DNA of 64,000 nucleotides from assembly GCF_002154725.1 (NCBI RefSeq), contig NZ_MTAW01000121.1:54165-118164 (forward strand), in the 5' to 3' direction. The stretch is from Nostoc sp. 106C. Lineage in GTDB: Bacteria; Cyanobacteriota; Cyanobacteriia; Cyanobacteriales; Nostocaceae. The notes beneath the pieces were generated by a model. It saw only the letters and a program-made list of their open reading frames with translations, was not told where the DNA came from and did no database searches. The position numbers and the translations under genes are program-made. Below are positions 1 through 8,617 of the stretch, one piece after another. Each line of letters opens with the position of its first letter. Within the stretch, counting starts at the first letter, position 1.

Positions 1-264
1 TATAGATTTATTCCTGGTAAAGACAGTCAAATAACCACTTACGGATCTCCTGAAGAACAAACAGTCGCAATTCATAATTCAAGCATGGCATCTGTGTCAC
101 TGACTTTCACAACTGAAAACACATCTGTTCTTAGACAAATTATCATCAGTCTTCAGCAAATATACCAGACACTTATAAATACTAAAACTGAAATTATTCA
201 GGAAGATATTTACATTGACAGCTTTACAAACTTAAGGGGAGAGTGTGATGAAAAGTCTATCTAA
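1..264 (+). CDS. C-terminal 87 residues of an unidentified protein (5' end outside window)
   Basis: Frame 1 is open from the first base to a TAA at 262-264. The start lies outside the window. The visible part is polar, with a stretch rich in Thr and Ser followed by a probable helix (SVLRQIIISLQQIYQTLI) and an acidic end. I recognise no domain. A good terminator follows at 290-324, so this gene ends its own transcript and is separate from the replication genes downstream. Confidence 0.6.
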   Translation, partial: YRFIPGKDSQITTYGSPEEQTVAIHNSSMASVSLTFTTENTSVLRQIIISLQQIYQTLINTKTEIIQEDIYIDSFTNLRGECDEKSI

Positions 265-289
265 ATAACTAAGTAACAATCAATCTTTT

Positions 290-324
290 AAGTCGTCTTA
301 ATAACAGACGACTTTGATTTTTTA
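290..324 (+). terminator. Rho-independent terminator
   Basis: A perfect 9-bp stem (AAGTCGTCT at 290-298, AGACGACTT at 306-314) with a 7-nt loop is followed by TGATTTTTT. It ends the partial gene at the left edge. Confidence 0.8.
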
Positions 325-375
325 CAACGACTTTTTGCTTTACGCATTAAATATTGATTTTCATTAATTAAAATT

Positions 376-1368
376 ATGCCAAAAAGTCAAACAAAGCCTA
401 CTAATTCTGCTACTGAAGAAAGCACAGTATCCCAGTCTGAATCCCCTGAACAAACAGTTCAGAATAATACAAACATACAAAAGCGTAAATTAGCTATTTC
501 TAAATTTGCAAATCCTGAGTACAATGCGCCGATTAGTAATATCTGCATCTGCCAAGTAATCAATCACATGGAAGCAGAAAAAGTCGGGTTGTTTATCAAA
601 GATAAATACTTAGCAGCAATTAACTGGCAAGGACAAGAACCTACACACAAGCACACCTTCTCTAGTGGCACGCCAGAAATGGGAGTATTGCTGCAATCGC
701 CCAGGATGCACATTCTTGATGTTTCTCCCAGATATATTGAGCAACGCGATGATGGCAAAATTGTAGGAGTGTACGAATCACCTGATGGGTACGAAATGTA
801 CCAAGCACTTGGCAAAGATGCCGCAGTATTGAGAAGGTTCTACTTATTGCAACTTGTTGATGAAAATAATCATAACCTGCACTCAGTACCAATTGTCTTA
901 TCAATCAAAGGCGTTGCATCATCAAAATTTGGCGAGGCTTATAAACAGTTCCAACGCGAACTAGAGGTTGCATTCGCCCGATTTACTGATACAACTGTTG
1001 CTGAAAAACGTGCAGAGTTTCATCGCCTTGGTGTATTTCAACCCACTTTTACGCCATCTCTGGAACCTAAAGAAGCAGTCAACCAAAGAGATAAATCTTG
1101 GGTAGCAGTTGTCACTTCCTATAAATCACCAAACCCCGATGGCAGCGATTTTCTCGAATTCTTCTCAGAAGGCAAAGAAATCGATATCCAAACAACAATG
1201 CAGGCAAATCCCGAATTCTCTCACCGCATCGGTAAAACATCAACTGTTGTAGCAGAACATAATCGCTTGGTAGGTGCAGCTGATATGCCAGTAGCAGCAC
1301 TTCCTCCTAGTACAGCAGCTCAGACTTATACAGCATACAGTACTGAGATGGAAGAACTGCCCTACTAA
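376..1368 (+). CDS. Conserved cyanobacterial plasmid protein of unknown function (DUF5895-like)
   Basis: This 330-residue protein starts at ATG 376. Residues 1-40 are Ser/Thr/Gln-rich and probably disordered. The rest looks like one globular alpha/beta domain starting near KRKLAISKFANPEYNAP, and the last 30 residues are Ala/Thr-rich. From memory it resembles a cyanobacterial family listed as DUF5895, but I could not test that. I see no catalytic motif or membrane segment. It stands 79 bp upstream of the sliding clamp gene on the same strand, with a terminator before it, so it could be the first gene of the replication operon. A role in DNA replication is inferred from position only. Confidence 0.6.
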   Translation: MPKSQTKPTNSATEESTVSQSESPEQTVQNNTNIQKRKLAISKFANPEYNAPISNICICQVINHMEAEKVGLFIKDKYLAAINWQGQEPTHKHTFSSGTPEMGVLLQSPRMHILDVSPRYIEQRDDGKIVGVYESPDGYEMYQALGKDAAVLRRFYLLQLVDENNHNLHSVPIVLSIKGVASSKFGEAYKQFQRELEVAFARFTDTTVAEKRAEFHRLGVFQPTFTPSLEPKEAVNQRDKSWVAVVTSYKSPNPDGSDFLEFFSEGKEIDIQTTMQANPEFSHRIGKTSTVVAEHNRLVGAADMPVAALPPSTAAQTYTAYSTEMEELPY

Positions 1369-1447
1369 AAAAACTATCTCATGTAACCGAAAAGGGTGCT
1401 AGAAATAGTGCCCGTTCAAACATCATCTACTAAAAGCAAAATAACAA

Positions 1448-2782
1448 ATGAAACTAACCATTGAACAATCTAAACTCGCAGAAATTCTAGAAACCGCTTA
1501 TCTGGCAATTAGTCCTAAGCCCACTGACCCAATTTTAGGAAATATCTTACTGATAGCAAATGAAGATGGGATAGTAGCAGCAACAGGAACAAACCTTAAC
1601 CTCACAATTCATACTACAACGACCGCTAATGTAGAAACTTCAGGTCAGGTAGCACTACCAGCCAAACTATTAACTGACACTATTAACAATGTCAGAGGAG
1701 AAATTACCTTAGAGGTAGAAAACCAAGCCTGCATAATTACTCACAATAGCGGTAAATGCCGTCTGATTGGCGGAAAACCTGACGAGTTTCCAACTCTTCC
1801 CAAGGGAGAAAATCCAATAGAAGTAAATTTAAGCGCCAAGAAACTCCAAGCCGCACTTGAAGGGACGCTCTATTGCACCAATGGTGATGAAACAAAATTA
1901 GTTTTAACTGGTGTCAACTTCAAAATTGATACTAATAAGTGGCAAGCTGCTAGTACAAATGGTCACAAATTAGCATTAGTCACAGGAACACTTGATAGCG
2001 AATATTCTGACCCAATTGACTTTACTGTTCCAGGTAAGTCACTTGGCGAGTTAAACAAAATTCTCTCTCAAAGTGCCGATACAAGCGTGTGCAATATTCT
2101 TCTATCAAATAAAACTATTGAGTTTAGTCTTCCTAATACAAAGGTCATTTCCCGACTTTTAGAGGGAGAATATCCCAAAATCAATAGCTTGATTCCCAGA
2201 ACATTTGAGTATGAATTTACATTAGAACGCAAGGGATTTGAGAGCGCACTGAAGCGAGTAAGTTATCTAGCTGAACGCAAGCAAAAGGTTGTCAAAATTC
2301 TCTGGGAATTGGAAGCTACACAGGCAACACTATACACCGAAGCTACTGATATCGGGGATGCAGTTGACTCGGTACTGATGAAACCAGCAACTAATCATTC
2401 AGAAAACATCAGTATTGGATTAAATATCGACTACCTTATCGAAGGATTAAAGCACATTAGTACTGATGAAATCGTGGTTCGGTGTAACAAACCTACGCAA
2501 CCAGTCATTATCTGCCCAATGGGAGGACTGCTCAATCAGCTGTATCTGGTAATGCCTGTAGAAATTAAGCAGGGGTTTGAAAAGGTAAATAACCAAAGTA
2601 CAAAGACAGAAGCCAGGACTCAACCTGAGCCTAGCACTGAAGAAGTAACAGATGTAGCACAGGCAACAGATGATAGTGAAAATTCTGAAACAGAAATACC
2701 ATCTTTAGTAGCAAAAGATACTACTAAAGGTAAGTCAACCTCACGCTCGTCACGAACGAAAAAAGAAGTGGCGACTGCTTAA
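1448..2782 (+). CDS. dnaN: DNA polymerase III beta subunit (sliding clamp), plasmid copy
   Basis: The product is a DnaN-type ring clamp that tethers a polymerase to DNA. The N-terminus (MKLTIEQSKLAEILETAYLA), the GKCRLIGGKPDEFPTLP segment in the first third, SRLLEGEYPKINSLIP in the middle and a C-terminal VIICPMGGLLNQLYLVMPV are typical, so the three clamp domains are all present over about 375 residues. The last 65-70 residues are an extra Thr/Ser/Glu-rich, probably disordered tail ending in a basic patch, which ordinary clamps (about 365-390 residues) lack. ATG 1448 fits the family start, although no strong Shine-Dalgarno sequence is visible. dnaX follows 65 bp downstream. A chromosomal dnaN is expected elsewhere, so this is a second, plasmid-dedicated clamp. 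Confidence 0.93.
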   Translation: MKLTIEQSKLAEILETAYLAISPKPTDPILGNILLIANEDGIVAATGTNLNLTIHTTTTANVETSGQVALPAKLLTDTINNVRGEITLEVENQACIITHNSGKCRLIGGKPDEFPTLPKGENPIEVNLSAKKLQAALEGTLYCTNGDETKLVLTGVNFKIDTNKWQAASTNGHKLALVTGTLDSEYSDPIDFTVPGKSLGELNKILSQSADTSVCNILLSNKTIEFSLPNTKVISRLLEGEYPKINSLIPRTFEYEFTLERKGFESALKRVSYLAERKQKVVKILWELEATQATLYTEATDIGDAVDSVLMKPATNHSENISIGLNIDYLIEGLKHISTDEIVVRCNKPTQPVIICPMGGLLNQLYLVMPVEIKQGFEKVNNQSTKTEARTQPEPSTEEVTDVAQATDDSENSETEIPSLVAKDTTKGKSTSRSSRTKKEVATA

Positions 2783-2790
2783 AAAATTAA

Positions 2791-2819
2791 ACTCCTTATC
2801 AGCGCAGTTGGTAAGGAGT
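2791..2819 (+). terminator. Stem-loop between dnaN and dnaX (weak terminator or processing hairpin)
   Basis: A perfect 8-bp stem (ACTCCTTA at 2791-2798, TAAGGAGT at 2812-2819) is followed by AAATAAAA rather than a clean U-tract. It may attenuate or process the transcript rather than end it. Confidence 0.4.
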
Positions 2820-2847
2820 AAATAAAACACTTTTAATCATCAAAACT

Positions 2848-4137
2848 ATGTACCAACCACTACATCTCAAATACCGTCCTCAGACTCTTAGTGAAGTTAT
2901 TGGGCAAGAACATATCATTCGCACTCTCATAAATGCGATCGCTCTCCAAAAGATTGCACCTGCTTACCTATTTAGCGGCCCCAAAGGTACAGGTAAAACC
3001 AGTACCGCCCGCATCATCGCTAAATCCCTCAACTGTCAATCAAGCAATGAGCCGACAACCAAGCCCTGTGGAGAATGCAATTCATGCAAGGGAATTACAG
3101 CATCTTCTTCTGTTGATGTAACCGAACTGGATGCAGCAAGCAATAGTGGAGTAGAACTGATCCGAGAGCTTATATCCACTATCCAGTTTGCACCAGTGGA
3201 AAGCAGATTCAAAATATTCATTATTGATGAATGTCATGCCCTAAGCAGCCAATCGTGGCAAGCACTCCTCAAAACCATTGAAAGCCCTCCCCGTCATGTA
3301 GTATTTATCTTCTGCACAACCGAGTTACACAAAGTTCCAGAAACCATTGTCTCCCGTTGCCAAAAGTTTGACTTTAAGAGAGTTCCTGTCTCGCTAGTTG
3401 CAAGCTACCTAGAACAAATATCTCACCAAGAAAGTATCAACATTGCGCCATCAGCAGTTACCGCCGTAGCTAAAGCAAACAAGGGACATCTGCGCGACTC
3501 ACTCAAACTATTAGATCAGTTAACCTTACTAGGTGAAGAGGAAATTACCTCTAATTGGGTTTGGGAACTATCAGGCACTATTCCCGAATACGATCTACTC
3601 ACCGTCTGTGAAAATATCATCAAAGGAGAAATTACGGGCAATTTAGGCATCCTTCAAGATTGGATTGAATCTGGTAAACAGCCAACTGCTATCCATACAA
3701 GTCTTGTCAACTTCCTCAAAGACTTACTTGTGTGCAAAACTAATCCCAATGGCAGACATCTTACACAGCTAGAAGAGGACACCTGGGAGGAATTAGTAAG
3801 TATCTCGCAGTTGTGGAATATCGACCAGATCCGAAATGCGATCGCAATTTTAATGGCACGCCAAAATCTCATGCGGGATGAAGACGCGCACCTTTGGTTA
3901 GAAGCTACATTTATCGAGATAGTGCCAACCACAAAGGGTAGTCCTCACTCACAACCCTGGAAAGATTGGAAAACTGCCCAAGATGCGATTAACTGGGGCA
4001 AGGAACAGTTACCCCACTTAACACAAACGCAGTTACAAGAACACTGGCAAAAGCTGACACCTATTAATGGTAAAAAGGCACCTGCTTGGGTAGAAGCTGT
4101 CCAAAAGCTGCAACAAAAACAATTACAGCAAGCTTAA
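2848..4137 (+). CDS. dnaX: DNA polymerase III gamma/tau-type clamp-loader ATPase, short form
   Basis: This AAA+ motor of the clamp loader opens the DnaN ring. Visible motifs are Walker A GPKGTGKT at residues 44-51, a zinc module (Cys63 then CGECNSC at about 73-79), Walker B IIDECHAL with Asp127-Glu128, and the arginine-finger region around VSRCQKFDF. At 429 residues it ends shortly after the collar domain, so it lacks the long C-terminal domains with which tau contacts helicase and polymerase; it is gamma-like by length. I saw no A-rich slippery run that would make two products. It follows dnaN on the same strand, and holA and holB lie 6 kb downstream beyond two tnpB insertions. Confidence 0.93.
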   Translation: MYQPLHLKYRPQTLSEVIGQEHIIRTLINAIALQKIAPAYLFSGPKGTGKTSTARIIAKSLNCQSSNEPTTKPCGECNSCKGITASSSVDVTELDAASNSGVELIRELISTIQFAPVESRFKIFIIDECHALSSQSWQALLKTIESPPRHVVFIFCTTELHKVPETIVSRCQKFDFKRVPVSLVASYLEQISHQESINIAPSAVTAVAKANKGHLRDSLKLLDQLTLLGEEEITSNWVWELSGTIPEYDLLTVCENIIKGEITGNLGILQDWIESGKQPTAIHTSLVNFLKDLLVCKTNPNGRHLTQLEEDTWEELVSISQLWNIDQIRNAIAILMARQNLMRDEDAHLWLEATFIEIVPTTKGSPHSQPWKDWKTAQDAINWGKEQLPHLTQTQLQEHWQKLTPINGKKAPAWVEAVQKLQQKQLQQA

Positions 4138-4145
4138 CTTTAAGG

Positions 4146-4171
4146 AGGGTTATAACCGTAGTTATAACCCT
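4146..4171 (+). terminator. Strong stem-loop after dnaX
   Basis: A perfect 11-bp stem (AGGGTTATAAC at 4146-4156, GTTATAACCCT at 4161-4171) with a CGTA loop is followed by a pyrimidine-rich ATATTTCTTTCTTTATTT. It probably ends or trims the dnaN-dnaX transcript, so polB may have its own promoter in the 120 bp that follow. Confidence 0.7.
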
Positions 4172-4293
4172 ATATTTCTTTCTTTATTTAATTAAATAAC
4201 CAAATAAATTAACATTTACTACCACAGCAGCATACGCAGTTAAGTTGATAGTTAAAAATTAATATCAACATGAATTAGGAAAATCTCTAATTA

Positions 4294-6111
4294 ATGAATT
4301 ATAACCACAGAGATTTTGTGAAGAAATCTAGAGGGATAATCGTTGTCGATGAAGACAAACTAAACATTTATTGGAAAGATACTACTCCAATAAAACCTTG
4401 GCAGCCCAAAATACAACTCAAGCCGTATCAGGAACTTTCACAAATATTTGTTGATATCGAAACAGCAGGAATAAACCCATTTGAAAGCCGTATTTATGCT
4501 ATCGGTTGTATGGATTCAAGAGGATATTTTACTATTTTCATGGATATCTCAGAAGCTAAAATACTGACCAAATTTATCAACCATCTCAGTAAAAGAAATC
4601 CAGATGTAATTTTCACATATAACGGAATGGCATTTGATATTCCATTTATTATTACTCGATGCAACTTGCACGGTATAAAACACCCATTTCAAGTTGCATC
4701 CAAATCTCGGACTATTCGTACCGCCCAAGTACGGGGTGAGCCACTAAAAATTCAGGAGGTGTTCATCCGAAATAGCCAACACGTAGACATTTATATATGT
4801 GTTCTGAGGTGGGATTTCATAGCCAAAAAGCTAACTAACGGCAGATCGCTCAAAAAGGCTGTATTGGACATGGGACTGCGCCAGAACACCAGGCTAGTTC
4901 TTCCCTATGAAGAAATCCTCGCTTGTTGGAAAGATGGCCCCAACAGTAAGGGATGGAAACGCCTAAAAGAGTATCTTGTCTACGACCTCGAAGACACCCG
5001 GCTAATTGCGAATAGACTTGTACCCTCATACTATTACGAAGCACTAATTGTACCGAAAATGAACCTCCAGCAGCTAACACTTGCTGGTAATGGTACTAAA
5101 TGGGAGCGAATATTTGAGCATCATTATCCAGGCTATAAACCAAAACCCGATCGCAAGTACAAATTCCAAGGAGGGATGACCTACTCTATTCCTGGACTGT
5201 ATAGAAGGGTTGGATATGCAGATATTAGCTCAATGCACCCTTGGGCAATGCTAGATAAGGCTATTTGCTCAATTAAAGATACAGAACGTATTGGGCTAAG
5301 TATTCTGCAATATTTGGTGAATGAAAAATCTAGGCTGGAAAAACTTGCATCTGCTGGAGATGTTGCTGCTAAGGAAAAAAGAGAATCCGTCAAGGTTTTA
5401 GCTAACTCTGAGTTTGGATTCTTCGGCACCTCTGAACTCGCCTTCAATGATATGGAAGCTGCTGCATTAGTTACAGCCTACAGTCGAAAAGTACTCAAGC
5501 TAATGATTGAAATTATCACTCGGCACGGTGGTACTCCTGTGGAAGTTGACACTGATGGAGTGTTTTTCACACATCCCAACCCAGAAGAGGTACGTAGTTT
5601 ACTTCAATCTCAATTGCCTAAAGGGATAACTGTCAAGCTAGAGTTTATCGCCGACGCTATGTTTATCCCCGAACGGGGAACCAAAAATTACCTTTTATGG
5701 CTTCCAGACGGGAAAATTATCACTAAAGGCAACTGGCGCAACCGCGATCGCTCTCAACTGGAGAAAGAGTTTTCTATTGAGTATTTAACCCTGCTAATTC
5801 AAAATGTATCAGCAGCAGAAGATTATTATGTACACATCAAATCCCAGATTTTATCAAGGGAATATCCAAAAGAAAAACTTGCAATCACACGCAAAATTAA
5901 AGAGGGTGAAAAAGAAATCCTCAAACTAGGGAAACCTGGAGATGTAGTCACTTACTATTACGGAATTAGTGGCATAACCAATATCAGCAGTGATGAGAAT
6001 TACTCACGTCAATACTATCTTCACCTTATTGAAAAAAGGCGAGAAGAAATTCTTAAAATAGCTGCTCCTGCAACACTAGAAAGTAACAAACGTCAGTTAT
6101 CTCTTTTCTAA
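4294..6111 (+). CDS. Compact family B DNA polymerase with 3'-5' exonuclease and C-terminal clamp-binding motif
   Basis: The N-terminal half is a DnaQ-like proofreading nuclease: ExoI FVDIETAG (Asp54, Glu56), ExoII YNGMAFDIPF, ExoIII YDLEDTRLI. The C-terminal half has the three PolB polymerase motifs: A, DISSMHP at 310-316; B, KVLANSEFG at 367-375; C, VDTDG with Asp419 and Asp421. All catalytic residues of both sites are present, so the enzyme should be active. At 605 residues it is much shorter than E. coli Pol II (783), and motifs A and B are only about 55 residues apart, so the fingers region is reduced. The last five residues are QLSLF, matching the beta-clamp binding motif found in the same place in E. 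coli Pol II (QLGLF). With dnaN, dnaX, holA and holB nearby, it is the likely polymerase of a plasmid replisome. Confidence 0.9.
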   Translation: MNYNHRDFVKKSRGIIVVDEDKLNIYWKDTTPIKPWQPKIQLKPYQELSQIFVDIETAGINPFESRIYAIGCMDSRGYFTIFMDISEAKILTKFINHLSKRNPDVIFTYNGMAFDIPFIITRCNLHGIKHPFQVASKSRTIRTAQVRGEPLKIQEVFIRNSQHVDIYICVLRWDFIAKKLTNGRSLKKAVLDMGLRQNTRLVLPYEEILACWKDGPNSKGWKRLKEYLVYDLEDTRLIANRLVPSYYYEALIVPKMNLQQLTLAGNGTKWERIFEHHYPGYKPKPDRKYKFQGGMTYSIPGLYRRVGYADISSMHPWAMLDKAICSIKDTERIGLSILQYLVNEKSRLEKLASAGDVAAKEKRESVKVLANSEFGFFGTSELAFNDMEAAALVTAYSRKVLKLMIEIITRHGGTPVEVDTDGVFFTHPNPEEVRSLLQSQLPKGITVKLEFIADAMFIPERGTKNYLLWLPDGKIITKGNWRNRDRSQLEKEFSIEYLTLLIQNVSAAEDYYVHIKSQILSREYPKEKLAITRKIKEGEKEILKLGKPGDVVTYYYGISGITNISSDENYSRQYYLHLIEKRREEILKIAAPATLESNKRQLSLF

Positions 6112-6170
6112 ACGAACAAAGTTGAGATTTTAGGTAATTTTGAAGGCACTAAATATAAAGGTTTTTCAAA

Positions 6171-6212
6171 TTCATACATTCTCACTTGTCTTTCATACAT
6201 TCTCACTTGTCT
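6171..6212. repeat. Perfect 21-bp tandem duplication
   Basis: Two identical 21-bp units (6171-6191 and 6192-6212), each containing CATACATTCTCACTTGTCT, abut directly 7 bp before the ATG at 6220. They could be an operator pair or a recent slippage event. Confidence 0.9.
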
Positions 6213-6219
6213 GTAACTA

Positions 6220-6717
6220 ATGAAAAATAAATCCTCTTCTCGCAAGCCCAGGCTTAATAAAAAGCAAAGGGCTTGGGTAAACTCATTCCTGTCGTCTCAT
6301 TCTAATGCCAGAGTTAGAACTATCTACGAATTGGATGGCGATCGCATAGTTCAAATTGAGTGGTGGGAAAACACAAACCCAGTAATATTAGACCCAAAAA
6401 CTTACATCCAAGGAATTATCAGCTACAACATGTGGGTTAAACTAAGAAAGTCTGGCGATCCCAGGAAAACAGCTGAGTTTTCTTATCGCATTACCCCACC
6501 AGAAAAACGAAGTGCATCATGGCACTTAACAGGTCAACTCTCTCTAGAACTCCCCCAATGTTACGAAGTTCCACAACCAAACAACCCAGTTATCATTAAA
6601 CCAAAAAGGAGAAATACTAAAACCAAAAAACTTAAAAAATTTCTTCAATATACTCTTCCTTTATCAGAGACTAGTGTTCAAATTCATACTACAAATATAG
6701 AAAATTGGGAAAAATAA
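6220..6717 (+). CDS. Hypothetical protein in the replication block
   Basis: This basic 165-residue protein has a Lys/Arg-rich start (KNKSSSRKPRLNKKQ), a central alpha/beta-looking part with IVQIEWWENTNPVILDPKTY, and a Lys-rich C-terminal third. The composition suggests a nucleic-acid binding protein. The segment TGQLSLELP resembles a clamp-binding peptide (QLSL) but lacks the aromatic residue and is internal, so I give it little weight. I do not recognise the family. It lies 108 bp after the family B polymerase on the same strand, and the 21-bp duplication immediately upstream may be its control site. Confidence 0.6.
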   Translation: MKNKSSSRKPRLNKKQRAWVNSFLSSHSNARVRTIYELDGDRIVQIEWWENTNPVILDPKTYIQGIISYNMWVKLRKSGDPRKTAEFSYRITPPEKRSASWHLTGQLSLELPQCYEVPQPNNPVIIKPKRRNTKTKKLKKFLQYTLPLSETSVQIHTTNIENWEK

Positions 6718-6890
6718 AACAAGCTAATTGCTGATAAAATATTAGGTAATCAACGGATTTACAATGAATCCTATCTAGCTATAGCTAAAAGTCTAAAATC
6801 AGGTAAAAAAGATTGTAGAATGAATGTGTTGATCCGTGTGCATAATAATAGCTATAGTTCTCGCGTAAACAAGTTTAAGCAAGTATAGCG

Positions 6891-8075
6891 ATGTACGCTT
6901 TAAAAAGAGAGTTAAAACTAAATAACAACGAACGCTCTCTTATGCGTGGTATAGCAGGATTTAAGAGGTTTGTTTACAACTATGCTCTAGATTTAATCAC
7001 AGCCAGTTGGGATTTTGAAGGCATAAAAGCTGGTGATTCAAAACGACTGGATACCATCAAAAAAGTATTTACTCAAATCACAATGAACAAGCCGGAGTAC
7101 GCATGGATGAGAAAATATCCATCCACGGTGTATCAATCAGCTTTTCAAGATTTGAAAAATGCTTTTAGTCGCTGGCGCAAGGGATTGACGGGTTTCCCAG
7201 TCAAGAAAACCAAAAAGAAAGGAGACTCATTTACTGTTTATAAAACCTCTGGAGTTTACCTCGAAAAGGGTAAGCCAGCACTACCATTTACCAATAGAGT
7301 TGTGATTAATCGAGGAAAGAAAATTACCCTACCAGGAATTAAAACATTTCGATTAAAGGAGGCAATTGACTTTATTTGTAGTTCGCAAACATTCACCATT
7401 TCAAGAACTGCGGATAGATGGTTTGTATCATTCGTTCTGGATGCCGAAAAAATCCCACTAATTATTCACACCATAGAAAAGATTGGCGTAGATTTGGGAG
7501 TAAAGACTTTAGCAGTTTGTTCTGACGGCACAACTTATGCCATGCCAATTACCATAAAAAAAGCGAAAACCAAGCTGAGTAAATTGCAGTGGCGAAATCG
7601 TAATAAAGTCCTAGGAAACAAGAAACTCAACATCAAAGCCTCCAAGAACGCTCACAAGTTGTATAATAAGTCAGCTAAAATCTACGCTCGGATTGCCAAT
7701 ATTAGGCGAGATACGACACAAAAGATGACAACCGATTTAAGTCGTAAAGCATACATAATTCGTATTGAAGACTTAAATGTCCAAGGGATGATTGCTAACA
7801 GCAAGTTAGCTGCTGCTGTTAGCAACAACTGCTTTTATGAAATTCGTCGCCAATTAACTTATAAGCAGTCTTTCTACGGCACAAAAGTCGAATTAGTCGA
7901 TAGATGGTATCCTAGTTCTAAAATGTGCTGTAAATGTCATCATATTCAACCAATGAATTTGTCCGAAAGGGTTTTTCATTGCAAAAGTTGTGGGCATATT
8001 CAATGTCGAGATGAAAACGCATCCATTAACCTTGAAAATGCCCCACCCAATAAAGTAAGGTTGGCTCAACCTTAA
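6891..8075 (+). CDS. tnpB: TnpB-type RNA-guided nuclease (IS200/IS605 OrfB)
   Basis: This is a TnpB of 394 residues with an intact RuvC triad: Asp201 in IGVDLGVKTLAV, Glu293 in IRIEDLNVQGM, and Asp374 in CRDENASIN. The four-cysteine zinc ribbon (CCKC and CKSC) lies just before the last Asp. TnpB proteins are omega-RNA-guided DNA endonucleases that help IS200/IS605 elements persist. No tnpA is nearby, so the element would need a transposase in trans. The family usually continues about 25 residues past VRLAQP. Here the equivalent sequence (8076-8140) is still readable in shifted frames (TPVDKK, STLVEAGRKH) but contains stops and a one-base slip, so the C-terminus has decayed although the nuclease core is complete. 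Confidence 0.85.
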   Translation: MYALKRELKLNNNERSLMRGIAGFKRFVYNYALDLITASWDFEGIKAGDSKRLDTIKKVFTQITMNKPEYAWMRKYPSTVYQSAFQDLKNAFSRWRKGLTGFPVKKTKKKGDSFTVYKTSGVYLEKGKPALPFTNRVVINRGKKITLPGIKTFRLKEAIDFICSSQTFTISRTADRWFVSFVLDAEKIPLIIHTIEKIGVDLGVKTLAVCSDGTTYAMPITIKKAKTKLSKLQWRNRNKVLGNKKLNIKASKNAHKLYNKSAKIYARIANIRRDTTQKMTTDLSRKAYIIRIEDLNVQGMIANSKLAAAVSNNCFYEIRRQLTYKQSFYGTKVELVDRWYPSSKMCCKCHHIQPMNLSERVFHCKSCGHIQCRDENASINLENAPPNKVRLAQP

Positions 8076-8169
8076 CTCAACGCCTGTGGACAAGAAGTAG
8101 CCTTCTACCTTGGTCGAAGCAGGAAGAAAACACTAAGCCAATCAATAAGTTTGAGTAAGTTTAGATAAG

Positions 8170-8298
8170 TTTTTCGGAGCAGTGATAGAGTATCTTCAGC
8201 AGTTAGATTCTTGGCGCAAATACTTGGGTAATAAACCAGTAGATAACCATATTGATAAAGACTCAATTCAAAATTTCGTACAACCAGCACAAACTTAA
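8170..8298 (+). pseudogene. Orphan coding-like tail after tnpB
   Basis: An open stretch of 42 codons without a convincing start (FFGAVIEYLQQLDSW to FVQPAQT, stop at 8296-8298) has coding-like composition. It may be the 3' end of a gene that the tnpB element interrupted. I do not recognise it. Confidence 0.3.
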
Positions 8299-8394
8299 GT
8301 AAAGTATTTACTGGTCACACATAATAAATACCAAGCAGAAAGAGTTAATACTAACTCTTCTTTTAACCAAATTCGGCGGAATTCCCCTTCCTCA

Positions 8395-8460
8395 GCCGTT
8401 CGCGCTTTGCGTTCCCGTTCGCGTAGCGTCTCCGAAGGAGAAGGGTAGGCAGGGAGGGGA
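8395..8460. repeat. Small dispersed repeat cluster
   Basis: The stretch contains CGTTCGCG and TCGCGTAGCGTCTCCGAAGG, GC-rich, partly palindromic units of the kind scattered through Nostoc genomes. Related units occur here at 55386-55420, 57239-57268 and 58515-58580. It fills most of the 320-bp gap between the two tnpB genes; I see no other gene in that gap. Confidence 0.55.
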
Positions 8461-8617
8461 TGGATAGCCGGACAACAACGATGCCATCCCCGACTAATAT
8501 CAACCACAGGTTGATTAAGAAGTGGGGTCGTTGAGGAGTTATCAATTATTTTGTTTTATTTATTTACTGGAAAGTGTATTTCATAGTAAAATATGCAAAT
8601 AAAGGAGGTGATATTGA

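Noticed and set aside
2848..4137. Programmed frameshifting in dnaX to give two products
   Set aside because: No A-rich slippery heptamer with a following hairpin was seen inside the gene, and its length already matches a gamma-type protein.
6535..6555. QLSLE in the protein at 6220 as a fourth clamp-binding motif
   Set aside because: It lacks the final aromatic residue and is internal, so it does not fit the consensus well enough.
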